A stretch of DNA of 13,585 nt. It comes from an uncultured Oribacterium sp. Lineage in GTDB: Bacteria > Bacillota > Clostridia > Lachnospirales > Lachnospiraceae. Below the pieces are notes generated by a model. That model was given only the letters and a program-made list of their open reading frames with translations, was not told where the DNA came from and did no database searches. A program made the position numbers and the translations under genes. The stretch spans positions 1 through 13,585 of the forward strand of contig CAAGRO010000170.1 of assembly GCA_900772695.1 (NCBI GenBank), given 5' to 3'. Shown piece after piece: positions 7,379 to 13,550 of the stretch (positions are counted from its first letter, which is position 1; each line of letters starts with the position of its first letter).

Positions 7379-7404
7379 ATGGGGTCAGACCCCATTAATT
7401 TTTT
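7379..7404 (+). terminator. Intrinsic terminator built on GGGGTCAGACCCC palindrome
   Basis: Arms ATGGGGTC (7379-7386) and GACCCCAT (7388-7395) form a hairpin, with at least seven pairs if a 3-nt loop is left. A run of six T follows (7399-7404), 11 nt after the AEC stop codon. It is a good rho-independent terminator. The same core and flanks are familiar to me from dispersed repeats in many bacteria, sometimes linked with IS200-like REP-associated transposases (recall, not searched). Confidence 0.7.
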
Positions 7405-7516
7405 CTAAAGTCGATATGGAAATGCTGGCAGGGCGCAGACCTGCCCGTTTACCTGGCGCAGATGTATGTGCAGTTACAGGCGAAAGCCCGGGCTTCGCAT
7501 GGACCTGCGCTTTTTT
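7405..7516. repeat. Structured, repeat-like intergenic element upstream of LTTR2
   Basis: This stretch holds consecutive stems: GGCAGG/CCTGCC (7427-7432, 7440-7445); CCTGGCGCA with TGTGC...CAGG (7452-7480); and a GCGAA-AGCCCGGGCT-TCGC near-palindrome (about 7481-7499). It ends in CTGCGC (7505-7510), complementary to GCGCAG (7456-7461), followed by six T (7511-7516). The minus strand is open through the element up to a TGA inside the GGGGTCAGACCCC palindrome. Together these look like a small mobile or dispersed element, or a leader RNA; I do not recognise a riboswitch. Confidence 0.35.
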
Positions 7517-7532
7517 ATAAAAGAAGGGGCGT

Positions 7533-8471
7533 ATGGAATACAAGCAGTTTAAATATGTGCTGAAGATTGCAGAACTCGGAAATCTGACAAAGGCAGCGGA
7601 GGAGCTCTATATCACGCAGCCGTCACTCAGCCACTACATCGCACGCGTGGAGGAGGAAATCGGAACGCAGCTGTTTGATCGATCGACGAATCCGCTCTCA
7701 CTGACACCGGCAGGGGAGCGTTACTGTGAAACTGCCCGGATGATTCTGCAGCTCGATGCGAAGCTTCGGAAGGATGTGTCGGACATCGCGGAAAACAAGG
7801 TGGGGACGATACAGCTCGGCATGTCCCATGCGCGGGCGGCTTACTTTCTGCCCTATATTTTTCCGGCATTTCTCGACCGTTATCCACGCATCGAGATTCG
7901 AACGAAGGAGCAGCGCTCGAGCCTGCTTGAGGAGTACGTATTTCAGGGAAGCTGTGATCTCGCCGTGATGCCGCTTCCCCTCAGTGGGAAATATGCGCTG
8001 CGGGCGGAGTCCGTCATGCGGGAAGAGCTGATGCTTGTGTCCGGACATCCGCTGCCACATGCTGTCCGGGAGGATGGGCAGGCTTATGTTGATTTCGATG
8101 TCCTGAACGGACAGCAGTTTACGCTGCTGCACCCGGGACATGGCATACGAATGGCGCTCGATGCGATCTTTATGGAACATGAAGTGCGTGTGGGTCGTGT
8201 GTTCGAAACGACCAGCAACGAGGTGGCGTATCGACTGTCTACGGCGGGACTCGGCATCGCCATCGTGCCGGCATCGACGATTCTGCTCTCTGCAGCAGTG
8301 GAGAAGTCGTATATCTATTCATTGACGGAACGAGGGCTGTTCTGGCATATCGCTGCGGTGTATCGGGATGAGAGCTGTCTGACGGAACCACAGCGACACC
8401 TGATCGAACTTATGAAGGCACAGTTTATGAAGGCTGAAAGTATAAAAAAGGATCTGCCGATATCGTCATAA
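7533..8471 (+). CDS. LysR-type transcriptional regulator (LTTR2)
   Basis: A 312-residue regulator. The winged helix-turn-helix covers residues 1-62, with recognition segment TQPSLSHYIARVEEEIG (28-44) and wing LFDRSTNPLSLTPAGERY (47-64). The effector domain begins at QLGMSHARAAYFLP and ends normally after STAGLGIAIVP and a final helix. The start ATG has AAGGGG just upstream, with short spacing. It is a paralogue of LTTR3: both carry FDRxTNPxSLTxAGERY and related HTH sequences, and the two bracket the acid-sugar operon. It probably controls the dehydrogenase gene that follows, where a 20-bp dyad lies about 65 bp before the predicted start site. The ligand is unknown. Confidence 0.93.
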   Translation: MEYKQFKYVLKIAELGNLTKAAEELYITQPSLSHYIARVEEEIGTQLFDRSTNPLSLTPAGERYCETARMILQLDAKLRKDVSDIAENKVGTIQLGMSHARAAYFLPYIFPAFLDRYPRIEIRTKEQRSSLLEEYVFQGSCDLAVMPLPLSGKYALRAESVMREELMLVSGHPLPHAVREDGQAYVDFDVLNGQQFTLLHPGHGIRMALDAIFMEHEVRVGRVFETTSNEVAYRLSTAGLGIAIVPASTILLSAAVEKSYIYSLTERGLFWHIAAVYRDESCLTEPQRHLIELMKAQFMKAESIKKDLPISS

Positions 8472-8522
8472 GCAGAACGGTGCGTAAACGTCGTTTCGGG
8501 AAAGAAACATGTACGTGCCGGG

Positions 8523-8592
8523 TCATGTCATTTATGGCATGAAAAGCATGGAGAACGAAGCATTTCACGTGGAAACCAGGAGCCGCTATCAT
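8523..8592 (+). promoter_or_regulatory. Promoter with LysR-type operator upstream of second dehydrogenase
   Basis: A 20-bp dyad, TCATGTCAT-TT-ATGGCATGA (8523-8542), has 8 of 9 matching arm positions. A -35-like TTCACG (8564-8569) and a -10 TATCAT (8587-8592) have a 17-bp spacer, giving a start near 8599 and placing the dyad near -66. A second imperfect dyad, TTTCACGTGGAAA, overlaps the -35. A distal recognition site plus a site over -35 is the classic LysR-activator layout; LTTR2 next door is the obvious candidate. Confidence 0.5.
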
Positions 8593-8634
8593 AGAACCAT
8601 AAGAAATCACGAAACGTCAGCACGGAGGAATCCG

Positions 8635-8688
8635 ATGACGGAAGAGACGCCATCCATGGTGATGGCCGGATGCATTGGCAGACGATGA
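8635..8688 (+). CDS. Possible 17-residue leader peptide ORF
   Basis: ATG 8635 is preceded by GGAGG (8624-8628) with a 6-nt spacer, as good as any gene here. It reads MTEETPSMVMAGCIGRR before TGA (8686-8688). That stop abuts the AGGAGG (8688-8693) of the dehydrogenase gene, so the ORF would be translationally coupled to it. The peptide has no run of a single amino acid to suggest classical attenuation. It could be a leader peptide or a fortuitous ribosome binding site. Confidence 0.35.
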   Translation: MTEETPSMVMAGCIGRR

Positions 8689-8700
8689 GGAGGAAAGATG

Positions 8701-9783
8701 ATGGTTTACAAGATTGGTTTATGCTACGGTGATGCGATCGGCCCGGAGATTACAAAGGCGACCGAGGTGGTGATGAAGGCGGCTGTAAAGAAGGTCGGTG
8801 TCGAAGTCGAGTGGCCAGTATACCCGATGGGCTGGGAAGGAATCGAGAAGTATGGTGATCCGGTCCCGCAGGTGACGAAGGACGGTCTCGCGACATGCCA
8901 CGGCTGGGTGTTCGCCCCACATGATTCCGCCGCATATCCGGAGGAGCAGTTCCGTAAGCTGAATCCGTCCGGTGAGATGCGCCACTATTTTGATCTCTAT
9001 GCGAACAAGCGCCCGGCACAGGTCTATCCGGGCGAGGCGAGAAAGAAGAGCCATGTCGGTGATGATGTGGATATCGTCGTGTATCGTGAGAATACGGAGG
9101 GATTCCTTCCAGACAGAAATATGTTTAAGGGCTATGGCGAGGTGATGCCGAATCCGGATATGGTGCTCTCGACCTCGGTGATCACACGTCAGGGAACCGA
9201 GCGGGTGGCGCGGGAGGCGTTTAAGACCGCGATGAAGCGGAAGAAGCACCTCACCATCGTGCACAAGGCAAACGTCATCAAGATGGCCGGAGATCTCTGG
9301 AGATCCACGATCAAGGAGCTCGGTGCGCGTGAGTTCCCGGAGGTGCGCATCGACGATTTCCATATCGATGCGATGACCGCACATCTGGTACGTCATCCAC
9401 AGGATTTCGATGTCATCGTGTGTACGAACCTTTTCGGCGATATCGTTTCGGACCTCGTCGGTGAGCTGACCGGATCCCTCGGCCTCGGACCGGGTATCAA
9501 TACCAACGACCATCAGTGCATGGCGCAGGCCGCCCATGGATCGGCACCGGATATCGCAGGCCGGAATATCGCAAATCCGACCGGCCTTATGATCAGTGCG
9601 TCTATGATGTTTGACTGGCTGGCCGATCGCTATGAGGACCCGAAGCTCGGCGAGGTTGCACGACTGATCGAGCAGAATGTGCTGAAGTCCATGGAGGAGG
9701 GCTTCGTCACCCCGGATATGAAGGGAAACGCTTCCTGCTCCGGCTACGGCGATCATATCGCAGAGCTGATCGAGAAGGCATAA
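8701..9783 (+). CDS. Isopropylmalate/tartrate dehydrogenase-family NAD-dependent dehydrogenase, catalytic Tyr replaced
   Basis: A 360-residue PF00180-type enzyme. It has GDAIG (10-14, usually GDGIG), substrate-loop R94 and R104 (MRHYFDLYANKRP), YREN with R129, K189 in HKANV, D223, then NLFGDIVSD with D247 and D251, and HGSAPDIAG (279-287), where D284 matches the NAD-specifying Asp of isopropylmalate dehydrogenase. Seven residues after R129 the family has a catalytic Tyr (Y160 in isocitrate dehydrogenase, Y139 in isopropylmalate dehydrogenase); here it is L136 (GFLPDRN). This Tyr assists the proton transfer that follows decarboxylation. ATG 8701 is preferred to 8698 because AGGAGG lies 7 nt upstream. 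With the kinase and aldolase following, it may oxidise a four-carbon hydroxy acid. It differs clearly from the first dehydrogenase (3161-4336). Confidence 0.9.
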   Translation: MVYKIGLCYGDAIGPEITKATEVVMKAAVKKVGVEVEWPVYPMGWEGIEKYGDPVPQVTKDGLATCHGWVFAPHDSAAYPEEQFRKLNPSGEMRHYFDLYANKRPAQVYPGEARKKSHVGDDVDIVVYRENTEGFLPDRNMFKGYGEVMPNPDMVLSTSVITRQGTERVAREAFKTAMKRKKHLTIVHKANVIKMAGDLWRSTIKELGAREFPEVRIDDFHIDAMTAHLVRHPQDFDVIVCTNLFGDIVSDLVGELTGSLGLGPGINTNDHQCMAQAAHGSAPDIAGRNIANPTGLMISASMMFDWLADRYEDPKLGEVARLIEQNVLKSMEEGFVTPDMKGNASCSGYGDHIAELIEKA

Positions 9784-9820
9784 TCTGGCGATAGCTCAGG
9801 TGATGGCAGGAAATAATCAT

Positions 9821-9885
9821 TCTGAAATGGAATCATCGCGGATGATGAAATACCATTTCAGACCGCGGGACGCCGAACGTACAAT
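9821..9885 (+). promoter_or_regulatory. Nested dyad operator overlapping promoter of the aldolase-kinase operon
   Basis: Perfect 10-bp outer arms TCTGAAATGG (9821-9830) and CCATTTCAGA (9853-9862) surround perfect inner arms ATCATC and GATGAT (9832-9837, 9841-9846). TTCAGA (9857-9862) within the right arm serves as a -35, with 17 bp to TACAAT (9880-9885). No T-run follows, so this is more likely an operator than a terminator. A protein bound to the right arm would cover the -35. Confidence 0.55.
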
Positions 9886-9930
9886 AAAGACAGAGCGTCT
9901 GCTGTAACAGGGGGACAGGGGGGAAAAGGC

Positions 9931-9955
9931 GGAGGACGGAGGTTCTCCGTCTTTT
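9931..9955 (+). terminator. Terminator-like hairpin in the operon leader (possible attenuator)
   Basis: GACGGAG (9935-9941) pairs with CTCCGTC (9945-9951) around a GTT loop, extendable outward with A-U and G-U pairs, and is followed by TTTT (9952-9955). It lies between the predicted promoter (9857-9885) and the first gene at 9991. It would therefore act in the leader of its own operon. The T-run is short, so strength is uncertain. Confidence 0.45.
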
Positions 9956-9990
9956 CATCTTCGTCAGGAGTCAACGGAAAGGAGACAGAA

Positions 9991-10623
9991 ATGAATACAT
10001 ATAAGCAGGAGATCATCGAGACCGGCAGATGGATCATGGAGAAAAATCTGACCTGGGGCACCAGTGGAAATATCAGTGTCCGGGCGGGGGATCGGATCTA
10101 TGTGACAGCCAGCGGTACGGTCATCGGCGATCTTCGTGAAGAGGATATTTCGGTGGTGGACCTCGAAGGAAAGGTACTGGAGGGGAGGAAGCCCTCGAAG
10201 GAAACCGGGATGCATCTCGAGGTGTATCGGAAACGTCCGGAGGTAGCTGCCGTGCTGCATGCGAGCCCGTTCTGGACGACCTTTGCAGCCTGCACCCGGA
10301 TGGAGCTGAAAACAGACCTCTTTATCGAGTCCATGTACTACGATGAGAAGCTCGTGCGCGTGCCGTATTTTCATGCCGGATCCAGCGCGCTTGCGGAGGC
10401 CGTGTCCGAGGTGGCGGAGAAGACCCATGTCATCCTGATGGAGCATCATGGCATGCTGTGCTATGACCAGAATCTGAAGGAGTGTCGCTCCGCACTGGAG
10501 GTGACCGAAAATGTATGTCGCATGAACCTCATGGCACAGAGCGCAGGCATACCGCTTCAGGAGCTTCCGGAAGCGACGGTACGTGATTTCCTCGAGGGCG
10601 GATATTACAGGAAAAGGAGATGA
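9991..10623 (+). CDS. Class II aldolase/adducin-family protein, OtnC-like (3-oxo-tetronate-4-phosphate decarboxylase candidate)
   Basis: A 210-residue cytosolic protein of the fuculose-phosphate aldolase family: WGTSGNISVR (22-31), YVTASGT (37-43), KPSKETGMH (68-75) with E71 as the catalytic acid/base, and EHHG (151-154) supplying one metal-binding His. The usual H-x-H zinc pair is altered: VLHASPFW (88-95) has only one of the two histidines. The gene lies 2 bp upstream of a DUF1537 kinase. OtnC with OtnK converts 3-oxo-tetronate via its 4-phosphate to dihydroxyacetone phosphate, so this is the leading reading, with a changed metal site as a caution. The start has AAAGGAG 6 nt upstream. The pathway role is inference; the family is secure. 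Confidence 0.87.
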   Translation: MNTYKQEIIETGRWIMEKNLTWGTSGNISVRAGDRIYVTASGTVIGDLREEDISVVDLEGKVLEGRKPSKETGMHLEVYRKRPEVAAVLHASPFWTTFAACTRMELKTDLFIESMYYDEKLVRVPYFHAGSSALAEAVSEVAEKTHVILMEHHGMLCYDQNLKECRSALEVTENVCRMNLMAQSAGIPLQELPEATVRDFLEGGYYRKRR

Positions 10624-10625
10624 GC

Positions 10626-11987
10626 ATGGCAGAGATTTTTTTAGGCGTAGTGGCAGATGATTTTACCGGTGCGAGCGATGCAGCGTCGATGCTCGCAGAG
10701 GCCGGCGTACCGACCGTGCTGTTTAACGGTGTGCCGGAGAAGATGCCGACGCTTCGGAAGGAGATCCGCGCCATCGTCATCGCGGAGAAGACCCGGACGG
10801 TCCCGGCAGAAGAGGCCGTCGAGGAGATGCTGACGGCGTTCGCCTGGTTACGGGCACATGGGGCAGGGCAGCTCTACTTTAAATACTGTGCGACCTTTGA
10901 TTCCACCGAGAAAGGAAACATCGGTCCGGTCGCCGATGCGGTGCTTGAAAGGTGCGGCTATCCATATACCGTACTGGTTCCGGCACTGCCGGTCAATGGG
11001 CGTACGGTGAAGGACGGTGAACTCTTCGTGAACGGCATTCCGCTCGCCGAGAGTCCTATGCGCAACCATCCGCTGACACCGATGAAAGAGTCGGATGTAT
11101 GTCGCCTGATCGAGATGCAGTCGCCGCACCGGGGCTACCGTGTCAGCATCGAGGAGCTTGAGCGCTGGAAGAACGGTCGCACACAGGCAGCGAGTCGCCG
11201 CGATCTTCGTGCGGAGGAGCTGGCCGAGAAGTACTACCTCGTGCCGGATTATTATGAGGATGCGCATGGTGATCTCATCGCCGATGCCTTCAGTGACCTC
11301 CCGTTTCTGACCGGCGGGTCCGGTCTCTGCGGGGCGCTCGGACGCCGCTATGTGCGTCTGCATCCGGAACTTTGCCTGGCCAATGCAGACGACCGGGAGG
11401 CAGATGGCAGAGAATGTCTGAACGTCGAAGCGGCACGCGGAGTGATGAGCGAAAAGCCGGAGACATTGGCAGGCGACGGGAAGACACTGCTGCTCGCCGG
11501 AAGCTGCTCGAAGATTACGCTCGAGCAGATCGCGGACTATCAGGAAAAGGGAAGAGCGAATCTGTTTATCGATCCTGTAACGCTTGTCGAGGGAAAAATC
11601 GATGCATCGATGATGCTCGAGGCGGTAAAGGCAGCAGGCGATGCCGTTCTGGTGTACAGCTCACAGAAGCCGGAGGAGATGCGGAAGACGCAGGAACTCG
11701 GGCTGGAGAAGGTGTCTGAAAAGCTGGAATTAACGATGGGGATGCTTGCGCGCACGGCGGTCGAGGCCGGGTATACACGCATCATCTCGGCCGGTGGCGA
11801 AACCAGTGGTGCCGTGACGAAGGCACTCGGCTATTCGGCATTTTATATCGGAAAAAGTGTGGCACCCGGTGTCCCGATCATGACGCCGGTCGAGAATCCG
11901 AAGCTTCGCATCGTACTGAAATCCGGCGGTTTCGGACAGAAGGACTTTTTTGAACGCGCAGTGAAGATGACGGAGGAAGACGCATGA
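10626..11987 (+). CDS. DUF1537-family four-carbon acid sugar kinase (OtnK-like)
   Basis: A 453-residue kinase with both domains intact. The N-terminal substrate domain has ADDFTGASD (10-18), FKYCATFDST (85-94), GNIG (97-100), NGR (124-126) and HPLTPM (148-153). The C-terminal nucleotide domain has AGSCSK, GGETSG (390-395), PGVPI and KSGGFG (432-437), where most relatives I recall read KSGNFG. Established members phosphorylate 3-oxo-tetronate (OtnK), D-threonate (DtnK) or erythronate-type acids at C4 using ATP. ATG 10626 is chosen because AGGAG (10615-10619) is 6 nt away; the ATG at 10620 would touch it. It follows the aldolase gene by 2 bp and overlaps the next gene by 4 bp (ATGA), so all three are one translationally coupled operon. 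The exact substrate cannot be told from sequence. Confidence 0.92.
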   Translation: MAEIFLGVVADDFTGASDAASMLAEAGVPTVLFNGVPEKMPTLRKEIRAIVIAEKTRTVPAEEAVEEMLTAFAWLRAHGAGQLYFKYCATFDSTEKGNIGPVADAVLERCGYPYTVLVPALPVNGRTVKDGELFVNGIPLAESPMRNHPLTPMKESDVCRLIEMQSPHRGYRVSIEELERWKNGRTQAASRRDLRAEELAEKYYLVPDYYEDAHGDLIADAFSDLPFLTGGSGLCGALGRRYVRLHPELCLANADDREADGRECLNVEAARGVMSEKPETLAGDGKTLLLAGSCSKITLEQIADYQEKGRANLFIDPVTLVEGKIDASMMLEAVKAAGDAVLVYSSQKPEEMRKTQELGLEKVSEKLELTMGMLARTAVEAGYTRIISAGGETSGAVTKALGYSAFYIGKSVAPGVPIMTPVENPKLRIVLKSGGFGQKDFFERAVKMTEEDA

Positions 11988-12655
11988 GTGAGAAGAAAAC
12001 GATCGCACTGGTCAGCTCGACGATCAATGCCGTCGGACCGATGACGGAGTATATACGGAAAGCCGCGCCGGACGTAAAGGTGGTGAATTATCTCGACGGC
12101 GGGATGATGGCGAAGGTGAAACAGGATGGCGGGATCAACGCGGAAACGATCAAACGCTTCACAGATATGATCGCAAATGCCTTTTCGGATGGCGCGGATG
12201 GTGTCATCATGACCTGCACGATCTTCAGTCCGTGGGCAGCTGCGTTTACCGAGACGTACCATAAACCAGTAGTGCCGGCAGACATCGCGATGCTCGACAA
12301 CGCATCGAAGTGCCCGGGCAGAACGGCGATTATCTGCACCTTCGAGGGCACGGTGGAGACGACCCGCAACGGGTATTATACCTATCGCCGGAAGAACGGT
12401 ATGCCGGAAGAGGTCGACATGTACCCGGTGCCGGCCGCATTTGAAGCGGCGCAGCGCGGGGATATGGACGAGTGCAATCGCATCGTAGTGGAGAAGATTC
12501 AGGAACTCGACGCGCTGTACGATCAGATCGTACTCGCGCAGATCTCGATGTCCGGCGCGGCGACACGCATCGAACCGAAGCATGCGAAGCTCTTTACGAG
12601 TCCGTCGGAGGCACTTCGGGAGATGCTGGAGAAGCTGGAAATCGGAACGATATAG
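11984..12655 (+). CDS. Asp/Glu racemase-superfamily protein lacking the second catalytic Cys
   Basis: A 223-residue protein of the aspartate/glutamate/hydantoin racemase and arylmalonate decarboxylase superfamily. The first catalytic region is present (GVIMTCTIFSPW, C78), as is CTFEGTVETT (118-127), where the first half links to the second. In the second half the expected LGC motif reads VLAQISMSG, so the second Cys is Q186. A two-base racemisation is therefore unlikely. A one-cysteine reaction (decarboxylation, tautomerisation or isomerisation) or a subfamily-specific activity is more plausible. GGAGG lies 7 nt upstream and the start overlaps the kinase stop codon by 4 nt, so it acts in the same pathway. 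It might replace the missing OtnI-type isomerase or prepare the substrate; this is inference. Confidence 0.88.
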   Translation: MSEKKTIALVSSTINAVGPMTEYIRKAAPDVKVVNYLDGGMMAKVKQDGGINAETIKRFTDMIANAFSDGADGVIMTCTIFSPWAAAFTETYHKPVVPADIAMLDNASKCPGRTAIICTFEGTVETTRNGYYTYRRKNGMPEEVDMYPVPAAFEAAQRGDMDECNRIVVEKIQELDALYDQIVLAQISMSGAATRIEPKHAKLFTSPSEALREMLEKLEIGTI

Positions 12656-12671
12656 ACAGCATCTATGAAAA

Positions 12672-12718
12672 CCTCCGTCTTTAATATATAATAGACTTTG
12701 ATATTTTTCTGACGGAGG
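12672..12718 (+). promoter_or_regulatory. LTTR3 promoter flanked by inverted repeat containing the ribosome binding site
   Basis: Perfect 8-bp arms CCTCCGTC (12672-12679) and GACGGAGG (12711-12718) flank an AT-rich centre with a consensus -10 box TATAAT (12687-12692). The -35 is weak. The right arm contains GGAGG, 7 nt before the ATG at 12726. Transcripts from this promoter start between the arms, so only read-through RNA from the upstream operon would fold and hide the ribosome binding site. The layout parallels LTTR1. Confidence 0.5.
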
Positions 12719-12725
12719 CATGTCT

Positions 12726-13550
12726 ATGGATTTCAGAGAGCTGAGCTACATCATCGCGGTGGCGGATCATCATAGTGTGACGGAGGCGGCGAAGAAGCTA
12801 TATATTTCACAGCCTTCTCTTAGCTACATCATCTCGAAGGTGGAGGAGGACCTCGGGGTGAAGCTGTTTGACCGGAAGACAAATCCGATTTCGCTGACCT
12901 ATGCCGGTGAGCGCTATGTGAAAACGGCGCGGGAGATCATGCTGCTGAAGGATAATCTTCGGCGGGAGCTCGCCGATATCGGCCATGGACAGAAAGGGCG
13001 CATCAACATTGGCATCCCGACGGAGCGGGCGGGCTATATGCTGCCGAAAGTGATCGGGTCGTTCCGGGCACAGTTTCCGAACATCGAGATCCATCTTCAG
13101 GAATCGAAGTCTGAGGAGATCATCACGAATCTCATGAATGATAAGATCGCCTTCTGCGTGCTGCCAGGGGGCACAGATCATCTGCCGGTCGGCGTGAAGA
13201 CGGAGTACATCTATACCGAGCGCCTCTTCCTCGTCGCAGGAAAGGGCATGATTACGGAGGACATGCTGGTTTCCCCAGGCGGGCAGCTGGCGCGCGATGC
13301 CGCAAACATCCTCGAGGAGCTTCCAGAGGTCGATCTTCGGAAGCTTCGGGATTTTCCGTTCATCATCATGAAGCGCGGTCAGTACATCCGTCGGAAGGTG
13401 GATGACATCTTCCGACGCTTCGATTTCCTTCCGAAGGAAATCATGGAGGTCTCGAGCTGTATCTCTGCCACGCAGCTGGCGGCGTCCGGTCTCGGCGTAA
13501 CGCCGAAGAAGCAAATCAAGGGACTGGAAGAAATTAATACATTAGACTGA
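12726..13550 (+). CDS. LysR-type transcriptional regulator (LTTR3), C-terminally truncated
   Basis: A 274-residue regulator with a complete winged helix-turn-helix (residues 1-62: SQPSLSYIISKVEEDLG and LFDRKTNPISLTYAGERY) and most of the effector domain, beginning INIGIPTERAGYMLP. The start at 12726 has GGAGG 7 nt upstream. The similarity stops abruptly after AASGLGV (about residue 258). Where the paralogue LTTR2 continues for about 70 residues (AIVP, further strands and a final helix), this frame gives only some 16 lysine- and glutamate-rich residues unlike the family and then a stop. None of the three frames restores the family sequence. The DNA becomes AT-rich at the same point, so the 3' end was probably replaced by an insertion or rearrangement. 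It may be inactive. Confidence 0.85.
   Translation: MDFRELSYIIAVADHHSVTEAAKKLYISQPSLSYIISKVEEDLGVKLFDRKTNPISLTYAGERYVKTAREIMLLKDNLRRELADIGHGQKGRINIGIPTERAGYMLPKVIGSFRAQFPNIEIHLQESKSEEIITNLMNDKIAFCVLPGGTDHLPVGVKTEYIYTERLFLVAGKGMITEDMLVSPGGQLARDAANILEELPEVDLRKLRDFPFIIMKRGQYIRRKVDDIFRRFDFLPKEIMEVSSCISATQLAASGLGVTPKKQIKGLEEINTLD

Noticed and set aside
7338..7520. 60-codon plus-strand frame spanning the terminator and the repeat-like element
   Set aside because: It begins inside the AEC gene in another frame, lacks a ribosome binding site, and crosses a strong terminator.
7494..7521. Promoter TTCGCA-N16-TATAAA directly before LTTR2
   Set aside because: It would start transcription about five bases before the ATG and exclude the ribosome binding site, so it is doubtful as the working promoter.
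9785..9860. tRNA-like start (GGCGATAGCTCAG)
   Set aside because: It resembles a tRNA D-arm, but there is no TPsiC-arm sequence, no matching acceptor stem and no anticodon arm of the right size; the region is better explained by the operator dyad.
13497..13550. Simple frameshift as the reason for the short LTTR3
   Set aside because: None of the three forward frames after 13500 resembles the LysR C-terminus, and base composition changes at the same point, favouring a junction.
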